Part shown: in pieces, positions 30,872 to 38,607 of the stretch
Position numbering within the stretch: the first letter of the stretch is position 1
Layout of the letters: the number at the start of each line of letters is the position of its first letter
From: a virus
Virus record (IMG/VR): IMGVR_UViG_3300046685_000090
Span: 1 to 40,191 of that record
Reading direction: 5' to 3' (one strand)
DNA length: 40,191 bases
Notes under the pieces: generated by a model
The model's input: only the letters and a program-made list of their open reading frames with translations
Databases searched by the model: none
Told to the model about the DNA's origin: nothing
Program-made: the position numbers and the translations under genes

Positions 30872-31369
30872 ATGAAAAAAGTAATTTATTTCTTAATGTT
30901 AATGTCAGCAATGACAATCTTGAACATCGGTTGTGAAAAACCTACCGATGACAACCCCATAACCACGACAACAATTACTGTTGCTGATTTGGCAGGTACG
31001 TGGAATTTTACTTCTTTGGAGACTTTTGACCAAACAGGCACTGTTTTAATAAAGAAGTATGTTCTTCCTACTGACCTTATTGCACTTACTAATGAGTTTA
31101 ATTATGGTGCACTAAAACTTACCTTTGGTTTACCTAATACGATTAAGATTTATGACCTGTGTTCAAACGACCCAACTGGTTATGCTGATGGTACTTTCAG
31201 TATTAATATAAATCAAATTACCTGTAGTGGACCGATGCAGTTTGGAACTATTCTTTTTAAAATAAAAGAACTTAATTCCGGCAAAACAATTCTTAAATTA
31301 CAAATGTTAAGTTCAAGTGTCGTTGTTGGCACGCCATCCTCAAGTGCTGTTTATACATTCAGCAAATAA
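30872..31369 (+). CDS. Lipoprotein with lipocalin-like domain
   Basis: This 165-aa secreted lipoprotein has a positive start, a hydrophobic core ('VIYFLMLMSAMTILNIG') and lipobox Cys21 in 'LNIGC'. After the Cys comes an acidic/basic stretch 'EKPTDDNP', reminiscent of Bacteroidota surface-export signals, then a Thr-rich linker and a beta domain beginning 'DLAGTWNFTSLETFDQTGTV', typical of small lipocalin-like Bacteroidota lipoproteins. It sits alone on the plus strand between two minus-strand tail genes, has its own promoter and terminator, and so looks like a moron (cargo gene). Possible roles are superinfection exclusion or host surface change; neither is shown. Confidence 0.82.
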   Translation: MKKVIYFLMLMSAMTILNIGCEKPTDDNPITTTTITVADLAGTWNFTSLETFDQTGTVLIKKYVLPTDLIALTNEFNYGALKLTFGLPNTIKIYDLCSNDPTGYADGTFSININQITCSGPMQFGTILFKIKELNSGKTILKLQMLSSSVVVGTPSSSAVYTFSK

Positions 31370-31375
31370 ATAAAA

Positions 31376-31408
31376 CAAAAAACCCCATCAAATCGGTGGG
31401 GTTTTTTG
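31376..31408 (+). terminator. Bidirectional terminator after lipoprotein gene
   Basis: Stem ACCCCATC/GGTGGGGT (one G-T wobble) is flanked by A-rich sequence on the left and TTTTTT on the right. It lies between the convergent lipoprotein and cysteine-rich protein genes and can serve both. Confidence 0.88.
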
Positions 31409-31410
31409 TT

Positions 31411-33564
31411 TTATATAATTCCCAAGCATGTGATAAATGCAACACAATCAGAAATATCAATTCCTTTAAAGAAATATGTTTTAGGGTCTTGTGTACCACA
31501 ACAAGCACTACCATTACATCTACCACCACAGAATGGTGCAGGTCCACTCCAACCCGCTGGAGTATATGTTCCATTACGATAAGTGCCATGTAATGGATAA
31601 CCACCACTAATTGTTGTAATGGTTTTACCATCATCTGAAGTTTTAAATCCCTTTGCTGGAACTTCATTCATTTTTGCCACATCTTGTTTTGTCATAGGAA
31701 CAAAGTCGGTCCAATTTAAGTCTGAACGTGCAAAACTACAAGTATCTGTATATTTTCCTGCAATTAATTGATTATTTGCTTCCATATAATATGCATCATT
31801 TTTTCTTGCGAAAGTAAATTGAGAATTTGACATCCAGCAATATATGTAATTATAATTATTATAAACCCATCCTGTTTGTGGTAAATATACTGATAGATTC
31901 ATCCAGTTAGCACCAAAATTTTCCACACAGGTTAAACCCATACAATTATCACAACCCGTTATAATAGAATTACTTGGAAATCCAATACTTGTGTTTCCAG
32001 TAGCACCATAATCGTTTGTTTGAATTATACCTGCATTTACGTCCCAATATGAACAACATGCTACATTTATACTGTCGCCATTTATAAATCCAGTACCGCC
32101 AGGAAGCAAACAACATGCACTATCACAATATCTATTGGCAACAATTCCATGAAATCTGCTTACACTATAAAGTCCACCACCAGTAAAACTATAATGTTCT
32201 TGCCTCCATGCGACATTATCACATTCAGCATTTACACAAATATTTGGATTTTTTAATGTTTTTCCGGCATCTGCATATTGTGGAAATTTAAGTTTTTGCC
32301 TTATGGGTTTCATTTCTACCCGATTACCATGTGATTCCCAATCTAATGGATATAATTCGTCTGAAATTTCAAGTGTCATAAACCCTGCAAATCTTGTAAA
32401 TATACCATCGGGTGAATTTTCTGAAATCACAACTTCATTTCCAAAGTCATCAGTAAGTACTTTTCTTCTATTACAACTAACAATTACAGCAAAATCACCG
32501 CCTCTTTTATATACAGAATATTGTGTTGGGTCTAATAATAACATTTGGTCCACAAAATTGCCTGTAGCAATTTGAGCATCTGTAATATTTTCAGGATAAT
32601 AATATATTTTTTCTGTAACCGTTCCTGCTCTTTTAACGCTTACACCGATATTTGTTCTAACGTCATTGCCATTATCAACACCCATTTGATATAATAGACA
32701 TACCCTTTTATAGTCATCAGTTGTACCACGTCCCCACATTGATTTATATGCATCAGTGAATACACTACCAAATATAACAAAGGTATTGTTAAGCGTTGCA
32801 CGAATTCTAAAATCCTGTCGAGTTATACCAATTATAAAGTTTTGATTATCACCCCAAAAAGGTATAATTTCAACACTAATTTCTTGGGTTTCAATGTTTG
32901 GCAAGTCAGTTAGGTCGTCCGAAGGTTTTATTTGAGTATTATTATTCATGAAAAGGTTTGGCGAATACCCTAAGTTTACTACCATAGCGGCAGGTGTCAT
33001 TGAATATTTACCAATATCGGTAATATCTACACTCATATGAACTGTCTGTACACCAATAGGTACACCAAATATCATATAATCGCCTGCGGAGTTTGTTAGT
33101 GCAGTATATTTATAATATTTTTTGTACACATCTAAGAAATCTTGATTCGTTACGATTTCTGGTTTGATGGGAAAACTGCCAAATGGTTGCTTTGGTTTAA
33201 AAATACCTTCGCTTTGAACATACTGTGAAACTCTTGGAAGCAAATTATAGCGTTTTCCCTCTGCATTCTTATCTCTGGGGGTCTTATAGGGATAGATGCT
33301 TGCAATATCACCGTCCTGTGCATCGGTGTCTGTAAGGGGTATAAAAATGCTAATTTTGGCATTTGGGACACCAATACCGCCATTTGCTACAACCCTGCCA
33401 ACCAATACTCCATAATCAGAATTAAAGTCTTGGTATACGTCTTGCGTAAAGATACTAAGTGTCATGAATTCCAGAGTATCGACATCTTGTTCAAGTTGAA
33501 CTTGAATGTATTTATCGGTTTGAGTATTTCCTGTGTTTAAATAAATGCGTTGTGATTTGTTCAT
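31411..33564 (-). CDS. Large cysteine-rich structural protein with carboxypeptidase-regulatory-like domain
   Basis: This 717-aa virion-type protein has no signal peptide. The N-terminal part (about 50-200) resembles a carboxypeptidase-regulatory/transthyretin-like beta sandwich: 'LVGRVVANGGIGVPNAKISIF', then after a long insertion 'TALTNSAGDYMIFGVPIGVQTVHMSV'. The C-terminal about 270 residues hold 18 cysteines, many paired (CDSACC, CC, CDNC, CGGRC, ACCG), and are Asn/Gly/Tyr-rich. This suggests disulphide- or metal-stabilised surface structure such as a receptor-binding or baseplate appendage. The specific role is unknown. It is a single-gene late unit with motif at 33587. Confidence 0.78.
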   Translation of the reverse strand: MNKSQRIYLNTGNTQTDKYIQVQLEQDVDTLEFMTLSIFTQDVYQDFNSDYGVLVGRVVANGGIGVPNAKISIFIPLTDTDAQDGDIASIYPYKTPRDKNAEGKRYNLLPRVSQYVQSEGIFKPKQPFGSFPIKPEIVTNQDFLDVYKKYYKYTALTNSAGDYMIFGVPIGVQTVHMSVDITDIGKYSMTPAAMVVNLGYSPNLFMNNNTQIKPSDDLTDLPNIETQEISVEIIPFWGDNQNFIIGITRQDFRIRATLNNTFVIFGSVFTDAYKSMWGRGTTDDYKRVCLLYQMGVDNGNDVRTNIGVSVKRAGTVTEKIYYYPENITDAQIATGNFVDQMLLLDPTQYSVYKRGGDFAVIVSCNRRKVLTDDFGNEVVISENSPDGIFTRFAGFMTLEISDELYPLDWESHGNRVEMKPIRQKLKFPQYADAGKTLKNPNICVNAECDNVAWRQEHYSFTGGGLYSVSRFHGIVANRYCDSACCLLPGGTGFINGDSINVACCSYWDVNAGIIQTNDYGATGNTSIGFPSNSIITGCDNCMGLTCVENFGANWMNLSVYLPQTGWVYNNYNYIYCWMSNSQFTFARKNDAYYMEANNQLIAGKYTDTCSFARSDLNWTDFVPMTKQDVAKMNEVPAKGFKTSDDGKTITTISGGYPLHGTYRNGTYTPAGWSGPAPFCGGRCNGSACCGTQDPKTYFFKGIDISDCVAFITCLGII

Positions 33565-33586
33565 AATTTGCCAAAATGTATTTTAC

Positions 33587-33593
33587 ATAAATA
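33587..33593 (-). promoter_or_regulatory. Late-type motif before cysteine-rich protein
   Basis: On the minus strand ATAGTATTTATGTAAAA lies 22 nt before the ATG at 33564. It is one of the best matches to the extended consensus. Confidence 0.6.
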
Positions 33594-33640
33594 CTATTAC
33601 GATGTTTTCTGAAAAATCTTTAAAAAAAAGTGAAAAAAAA

Positions 33641-33670
33641 TTGCATGAATTTTTCTGAAATTTCATGCAA
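33641..33670 (-). terminator. Hairpin in the sheath upstream region, terminator-like on minus strand
   Basis: TTGCATGAA (33641-33649) and TTCATGCAA (33662-33670) form a 9-bp perfect stem with a 12-nt loop. On the minus strand it is followed by eight Ts, so it could stop antisense transcripts before the cysteine-rich gene. The 296-bp gap it lies in (33565-33860) is very AT-rich and has no convincing gene. Confidence 0.55.
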
Positions 33671-33792
33671 AAAAATTCGAAAATCGGAAAATCTAAGACA
33701 AAAAATTTGAAATTTGTTCAAATCCATGTTTATGAGCACTAATACCCCTGTGATATTAATCTCTGTAAATTACCTTTTCAATATTTTTTTAG

Positions 33793-33799
33793 TATTTAT
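33793..33799 (+). promoter_or_regulatory. Late-type motif before sheath gene
   Basis: TTAGTATTTATTTGAAA lies 61 nt before the sheath ATG, the longest leader among the motif-bearing genes. The leader is A-rich. Confidence 0.57.
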
Positions 33800-33860
33800 T
33801 TGAAAACGAGAAAACGTTTAATTACAGAAATAATAATAGAAAACATTAATAACTATAAAC

Positions 33861-36647
33861 ATGGCAGAATTCGTATTTACCTCTCCGGGGTATAAATTTA
33901 GAGAACGTGATTTGACTTTCGTAACACGTAATGTGGGTATAACAACATTAGGTATTGCTGGTGAAACTTTGAAGGGTCCAGCTTTTGAACCCGTTTTTAT
34001 TCAAGACCAAACCGAATTTATGAATAGATTTGGTGCACAGAGCACACAAAAATTTCCGGATAACGGACAACTCCAATACCAATTACCTTATGCGGCAAAT
34101 GCATATTTAAATGAATCCAATCAAATGTTTGTAACACGTGTATTGGGTCTCAGTGGATATGATGCAGGCAAAGCATGGGCAATTACATTAAATGCAGGCG
34201 TTGACCCTGCAACAGTAGGTCCTGTTTCAAGTACATCTGGTATTAGTTCATTTAGTGGTTTTACTTATTTAGGTGTATATCTTGGTGCAACGGGTGCAAC
34301 AGGAACAACTTTTAGTGGCTTTACTAAAGTAGCATTTCCGGGAACATCATTTAGTGGTTATATGCATACTTTTGTAGTATTAACATTAAGTGGTGGAACA
34401 AATATTGGCAGGGGTACTGTTGAAGATACCGTTACCCTTATGTCAGGTACATCATACAGTCAATATGAAGGTATGGTACTTGCAATAATTAGAAGTAGAG
34501 GTTATGTTGTTGACCATATGAATGCTGCTCCGACTACGGTTTGGGACACAAATACATTAACACTATCTGGAAACACAACAAACATTGATTCGGGCGATAT
34601 GTTCGGACAATTTACTTTGGTGGCTTCAGGTCAAACATACACAGTTTCTATGAATCCCGATGCAAGTAGCTTTATTTCTAATGTTCTTGGTAATTTTGCA
34701 AAGGATAAAAAAACTAAAGTTTGGGTTCAAGCAACATATCCTGATTTAATTAAAAAACTTGATGCAATGGGTTATGGTTATGGTATCAATACTACACTGA
34801 TTGAGGCTAATACTGATTATTTTAAAAATTATAAAGTAGCATTTAAAACTCCCGAAACTCCTTGGGTTGTATCTCAACTTAAGGGTAATAAAGTTAGCAG
34901 ATTATTTAAATTTGTAAGTATTTCTGATGGTGATGCAGGTAATCAAGAAATTAAGATTAGTATTGCAAACATTAACCCAATAACAATGGTATTTGACGTA
35001 CAAGTACGTGCATTCTATGATACTGATGCAAATCCTAACATATTAGAAACTTATACAAGACTTAGTTTGATTAAAGGTACAAACAACTATATTGCACAAG
35101 CAATTGGTACAACCGATGGTGAATATGACCTTCAAAGTAAATTTATTATGGTTGAAATGGATACTGAAGAACATCAAGATTCATTCCCTGCTGGTTTCGA
35201 AGGTATTTGGGTTAACAATTTTGCACTTAGTGCAACAACAAGTCCTGCAGGTTCAATTCCCAGCAATTATGCTGGTAAAGCACCAACAATGTTCTATAAA
35301 ACAAGCTATCTTAAAACCGAAAGAGTTGCAAGAGTATACTTAGGCTTATCGGCAAGTGGATATGATGCACCTGGCGTTATAGGTGATGGTATCAATCAAA
35401 ACTTCTTTAACTTTGACGGTTATAATAATGATACTGCTGATTCAAGTGGCTTTAGTAAAACTAATGGTTTCCATATGGATTCGGGCGCAACAGGCGTATT
35501 CTATGATGGTCAGCAATTAATTGGTTCATTTGAAACAGGTGCGGGTTCATTCGAAACTGTTTCTGATATACTTGACCCATTAAATCCATACTTCACATTG
35601 GCTTCAAGGAAATTTACTCTTGCTCCTGCAGGTGGTTTTGATGGTTGGAATGTCAACAGAGGCGCACGCACTTATGGTGACTTATATAGCCAAGAAGGTA
35701 TTTATCGTGGAAGCAATAATGTGTTACTTCCTGCAACAAATGACTTTCAGGCATGGGAAACAGCAATTAACACATTTGCAAATCCTGAAGCAGTAACAAT
35801 TAACGTAATTGCAACTCCGGGTATTAACTGGTCAGAACAGAATCTTTTAGTACTTGATACAATCAACATGTTACAAACACAAAGAACTGACACACTTTAC
35901 GTAATTGATGCACCACAAGTAAGTATTCAAACTTCAATTGGTGACGGTGGTAAAGCAGACGTTCTTGCTGCACAGGATGTTGTTGATATGCTTGATACAT
36001 CTGGCATTGACAGCAACTATGCTTGTACATACTTCCCTTGGATTCAATTAAGGGATACTCAAAATAATGTCAACGTATATCTTCCACCAACAGGTGAAGT
36101 GGTAAAAGCAATGGCATTTACCGATAATACGGCATTCCCTTGGTTTGCACCTGCAGGTCTTAACCGTGGTGTAACAGATGCAAGAAAATCACAGTACAAG
36201 ATGTCATTAGAGGCACGTGATATACTTTACGCAGGTAGAATCAACCCAATGGCTGACTTTGCAGATGCAGGTACAGCAATCTTTGGTCAGAAAACCTTAC
36301 AGGTTAAAGCAAGTGCTCTCGACAGAATCAATGTTCGTAGATTGTTACTTCAATTGAAAGTTCTTATTGCTAACATCGCAATCAGATTGGTATTCGAACA
36401 GAATGACCAAACAACTATCGACCAGTTCTTGTCAAAGGCAACACCTATACTTGATACCGTTAAGAGAGAAAGAGGTCTCACAGACTTCAGAATCAAAATG
36501 GACGATACAATTAATACACCTGAAACAATCGACAGAAACGAGTTATTTGGCGAAATCTTCATCAAACCAACACGTGCAGTTGAATATATAGGTATTACAT
36601 TTACAATTACTCCAACTGGAGCATCTTTTGCAGATGTTGGTGCATAA
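33861..36647 (+). CDS. Contractile tail sheath protein (T4 gp18-like)
   Basis: This 928-aa sheath subunit shows the family start 'SPGYKFRERDLTFVTRNVGITTLGIAGETLKGPAFEPVFI' and the conserved C-terminal domain: 'LEARDILYAGRINPMADFADAGTAIFGQKTL', 'ALDRINVRRLLLQLKVLIANIAI', 'FEQNDQTTIDQF' and the closing strand 'RAVEYIGITFTI'. The middle (about 110-640) holds Ser/Gly/Thr-rich inserted beta domains, making it longer than T4 gp18 (659 aa). The inserted domains are probably surface-exposed on the tail. It is followed by a terminator, then an acidic protein gene and the tube gene. Confidence 0.94.
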   Translation: MAEFVFTSPGYKFRERDLTFVTRNVGITTLGIAGETLKGPAFEPVFIQDQTEFMNRFGAQSTQKFPDNGQLQYQLPYAANAYLNESNQMFVTRVLGLSGYDAGKAWAITLNAGVDPATVGPVSSTSGISSFSGFTYLGVYLGATGATGTTFSGFTKVAFPGTSFSGYMHTFVVLTLSGGTNIGRGTVEDTVTLMSGTSYSQYEGMVLAIIRSRGYVVDHMNAAPTTVWDTNTLTLSGNTTNIDSGDMFGQFTLVASGQTYTVSMNPDASSFISNVLGNFAKDKKTKVWVQATYPDLIKKLDAMGYGYGINTTLIEANTDYFKNYKVAFKTPETPWVVSQLKGNKVSRLFKFVSISDGDAGNQEIKISIANINPITMVFDVQVRAFYDTDANPNILETYTRLSLIKGTNNYIAQAIGTTDGEYDLQSKFIMVEMDTEEHQDSFPAGFEGIWVNNFALSATTSPAGSIPSNYAGKAPTMFYKTSYLKTERVARVYLGLSASGYDAPGVIGDGINQNFFNFDGYNNDTADSSGFSKTNGFHMDSGATGVFYDGQQLIGSFETGAGSFETVSDILDPLNPYFTLASRKFTLAPAGGFDGWNVNRGARTYGDLYSQEGIYRGSNNVLLPATNDFQAWETAINTFANPEAVTINVIATPGINWSEQNLLVLDTINMLQTQRTDTLYVIDAPQVSIQTSIGDGGKADVLAAQDVVDMLDTSGIDSNYACTYFPWIQLRDTQNNVNVYLPPTGEVVKAMAFTDNTAFPWFAPAGLNRGVTDARKSQYKMSLEARDILYAGRINPMADFADAGTAIFGQKTLQVKASALDRINVRRLLLQLKVLIANIAIRLVFEQNDQTTIDQFLSKATPILDTVKRERGLTDFRIKMDDTINTPETIDRNELFGEIFIKPTRAVEYIGITFTITPTGASFADVGA

Positions 36648-36666
36648 ATTGATGATTTTTAGTGAG

Positions 36667-36696
36667 AAGACCCACCGAGTTGTGGGTCTTTTCTGT
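36667..36696 (+). terminator. Terminator after sheath gene
   Basis: A 9-bp perfect stem AAGACCCAC/GTGGGTCTT with CGAGTT loop is followed by TTCTGTTTT. It lies 20 nt after the sheath stop and just before the next late motif. Confidence 0.9.
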
Positions 36697-36704
36697 TTTC
36701 AGAG

Positions 36705-36711
36705 TATTTAT
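36705..36711 (+). promoter_or_regulatory. Late-type motif before acidic protein
   Basis: AGAGTATTTATGTAAAA lies 29 nt before the ATG at 36741 and right after the sheath terminator. It shares the extended consensus with the motif at 33587. Confidence 0.6.
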
Positions 36712-36740
36712 GTAAAATAATATTATAAAAAATTATAAAA

Positions 36741-37277
36741 ATGAGTACAAGTAATCGAAAAAGTAGTGCTAAACCGAAAAAGGAAAAAAAAGAAGTTGTT
36801 GAAGACGTTAAACCTGAAGTAAAAACAATAACAACCGAAGAAATACTTACAAGTGAGCCAGTAGTATTTGATGTTCCCGTACAGGTAATTGAAGGAACAC
36901 AAATAGAACAAGAACCTTGCGTTTGTGAAAAACCAGAAGAAATTAAAGAAAATCTTGAAGAGTTTCATAATGTCGATGCTGAAGCAGAAATGACTAAATT
37001 GCTTGAAGCAAGTGCTGACCCAGTGAAATTTGCTGAAGATTATGTTCATGTTAATGACGGAGAATCTGAAATTGATACTAAAATAGAGGAAGCTGTTGAA
37101 GAATTTAAAAAACTTCCTGACGTACCTGCATGTGATTTGACACTTCCTGTTGAAGCACCATTTATTCCTGTTATGGAAACACCTGCTCCAGTTGAAAGAA
37201 AGAAAAAAACTTTTGCCCAAATGACCGCCTGTGAAATGAACATATACCATAAGACCGGAATAATCCCGCTATTATAA
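36741..37277 (+). CDS. Acidic protein between sheath and tube, sharing a motif with the capsid protein
   Basis: This 178-aa protein is Lys-rich at the start and very Glu/Asp-rich after, probably disordered for most of its length. Residues 75-88 (FHNVDAEAEMTKLL) closely match residues 346-359 of the major capsid protein (FHNIDAEAELTALL), including a 15-nt identical stretch. The C-terminal 'KKTFAQMTACEMNIYHKTGII' is more structured and may bind a partner. It has its own late motif and a second motif follows before the tube gene. Function unknown; a tail-assembly or head-tail adaptor role would fit the position. Confidence 0.78.
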   Translation: MSTSNRKSSAKPKKEKKEVVEDVKPEVKTITTEEILTSEPVVFDVPVQVIEGTQIEQEPCVCEKPEEIKENLEEFHNVDAEAEMTKLLEASADPVKFAEDYVHVNDGESEIDTKIEEAVEEFKKLPDVPACDLTLPVEAPFIPVMETPAPVERKKKTFAQMTACEMNIYHKTGIIPLL

Positions 37278-37298
37278 TTTATTTTCCAAATACGATAG

Positions 37299-37305
37299 TA
37301 TTTAT
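37299..37305 (+). promoter_or_regulatory. Late-type motif before tail tube gene
   Basis: ATAGTATTTATTAGAAA lies 38 nt before the ATG at 37344, giving the tube gene its own late start point. Confidence 0.58.
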
Positions 37306-37343
37306 TAGAAAAATAAGTATTATATTTTAAAACAGATAATAAC

Positions 37344-37835
37344 ATGGCAGGAGAAATGATTAGGGGCATCCCTTTTGAATATGAACCCAAAAGAATAAAC
37401 AGATTCTTTGCGGAGTTCGCAGATGAATTAGGAATTGAGGTTTGGAAGGTACAGAAATTTAAAAGACCTTCTATGAAAATCAATTCTGTCGCAATTCAGT
37501 TTATGAATGAACAAAACTATGTAGCTGGTAGATATACTTGGGAAACAATGTCAATTGATTTCCTTGACCCAATTGGTCCATCATCTTCACAGCAATTAAT
37601 GGAATGGGTTCGTTTACACGCTGAATCTCTTACAGGTCGTATGGGTTACGCAGCAGGATACAAGAAAAACATCTTGTTAAAAGCATTAGACCCAACAGGT
37701 ATTGAAGTTGAAAAGTGGTTCTTGGAACAATGTTCAATAGTAAGTATTGACTTTGGTGACAACGACTATTCAAGCGATGAATTACAGAAGATAACACTTG
37801 AACTACAGCCGTGGAGATGCATTTTAAACCTCTAA
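37344..37835 (+). CDS. Tail tube protein (T4 gp19-like)
   Basis: This 163-aa protein has the length and pattern of gp19: 'RINRFFAEFADELGIEVWKVQKFKRPSMKI' at the start, 'TWETMSIDFLDPIGPSSSQQLMEWVR' in the middle, 'GYAAGYKKNILLKALDPTGIEVEKWFLEQCSI' and a closing 'KITLELQPWRCIL'. It stacks as hexameric rings forming the inner channel for DNA, with the sheath around it. C-ending codons are frequent, as in the capsid gene, consistent with high expression. The order sheath - acidic protein - tube differs from T4 (18-19 adjacent). Confidence 0.94.
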   Translation: MAGEMIRGIPFEYEPKRINRFFAEFADELGIEVWKVQKFKRPSMKINSVAIQFMNEQNYVAGRYTWETMSIDFLDPIGPSSSQQLMEWVRLHAESLTGRMGYAAGYKKNILLKALDPTGIEVEKWFLEQCSIVSIDFGDNDYSSDELQKITLELQPWRCILNL

Positions 37836-37879
37836 TAGATTGGTTTACAGCAAATTGGCTAAAATTGCGACATTAATGA

Positions 37880-37916
37880 AAACCACAAATATTTAGTATA
37901 TTTGTGGTTTCTTTTT
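37880..37916 (+). terminator. Terminator after tail tube gene
   Basis: Stem AAACCACAAATA/TATTTGTGGTTT (12 bp, perfect) with a 7-nt loop is followed by CTTTTT. It ends 3 nt before the ATG of the GIY-YIG gene, so the endonuclease may be expressed only by readthrough or from an unseen promoter. Confidence 0.9.
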
Positions 37917-37918
37917 AT

Positions 37919-38548
37919 ATGAAAACTGGAATATATAAAATATTGAACACAGTAAACAATAAAGTCTATATTGGTAGTGCCACTGATATTAACAAAAGAT
38001 GGCGTGACCATAGGTGGTATTTAAATCATAATAAACACCACAATTCACATTTACAGTCATCGTGGAATAAATATGGGTGTAGTGTGTTTGAATTTTCGAT
38101 ATTACTTGAATGTAGTATTAATGACTTATTGGTAAGAGAAACCGAATACGTTTACATTCACAAATCCAAGGACAAATCATGTGGTTATAATGTTAATGAC
38201 CCTAAACAAATTTTTTTAAATAGAAAATGTCGCCAAGAAACTAAAGATTTAATATCACAACGAATGTCAGGTGAAAATAATCCGATGTACGGAAAATTTG
38301 GTAAGCAACACCCTAAATTTGAAATGAAAATGTCGGAAAAAAGCAGAAAAATAATTTCAGATAAAGCAAAAAAACGTAAAGGGAATGACTCAAATGCACA
38401 TAAGCTAAATGAGGATGATGTAATTTTAATCAGATATGAATATGAAAATAAAAAACATACTCAAACAGAACTATCTAAGATATATAATGTAACACAAGCG
38501 ACAATAAGTAGCATTATTCTAAAAAAGTCATGGTCACACGTAGCATAA
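37919..38548 (+). CDS. Free-standing GIY-YIG homing endonuclease
   Basis: This 209-aa endonuclease starts 'MKTGIYKILNTVNNKVYIGSA', the first ATG before the GIY and YIG motifs. It has Arg/His-rich 'RWRDHRWYLNHNKHHNSHLQSSWNKYG' and Glu in 'VRETEYVYIHKS', giving a complete catalytic domain. A NUMOD3-type repeat ('SGENNPMYGK', 'GKQHPKF') follows, then a helix-turn-helix-like C-terminal end ('TQTELSKIYNVTQATISSII'). It sits between the tube terminator and a convergent nuclease gene. It is related in design, though not closely in sequence, to the GIY-YIG gene inside the methyltransferase. Confidence 0.9.
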   Translation: MKTGIYKILNTVNNKVYIGSATDINKRWRDHRWYLNHNKHHNSHLQSSWNKYGCSVFEFSILLECSINDLLVRETEYVYIHKSKDKSCGYNVNDPKQIFLNRKCRQETKDLISQRMSGENNPMYGKFGKQHPKFEMKMSEKSRKIISDKAKKRKGNDSNAHKLNEDDVILIRYEYENKKHTQTELSKIYNVTQATISSIILKKSWSHVA

Positions 38549-38555
38549 CGTATAA

Positions 38556-38600
38556 TATTTTATCTATTATAGTACATTTGGGCATTTAATAGATAAAATA
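38556..38600 (+). terminator. Inverted repeat between convergent genes
   Basis: A perfect 14-bp AT-rich inverted repeat, TATTTTATCTATTA (38556-38569) and its complement (38587-38600), has a 17-nt spacer. It lies between the convergent GIY-YIG gene and the PD-(D/E)XK nuclease gene. A bidirectional terminator is the simplest reading, although the stem lacks GC and a T-run; an operator is also possible. Confidence 0.5.
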
Positions 38601-38607
38601 ATAGCTA

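Noticed and set aside
33602-33658. 18-codon ORF in the gap before the sheath gene
   Set aside because: It is very short and Lys-rich, as expected in A-runs, has no promoter motif at the right place, and runs through the inverted repeat.
37897-37904. TATATTTG as a host-type promoter before the GIY-YIG gene
   Set aside because: No TTG lies 19-21 nt upstream (nearest is about 29 nt), and the sequence is the right arm of the tube terminator hairpin.
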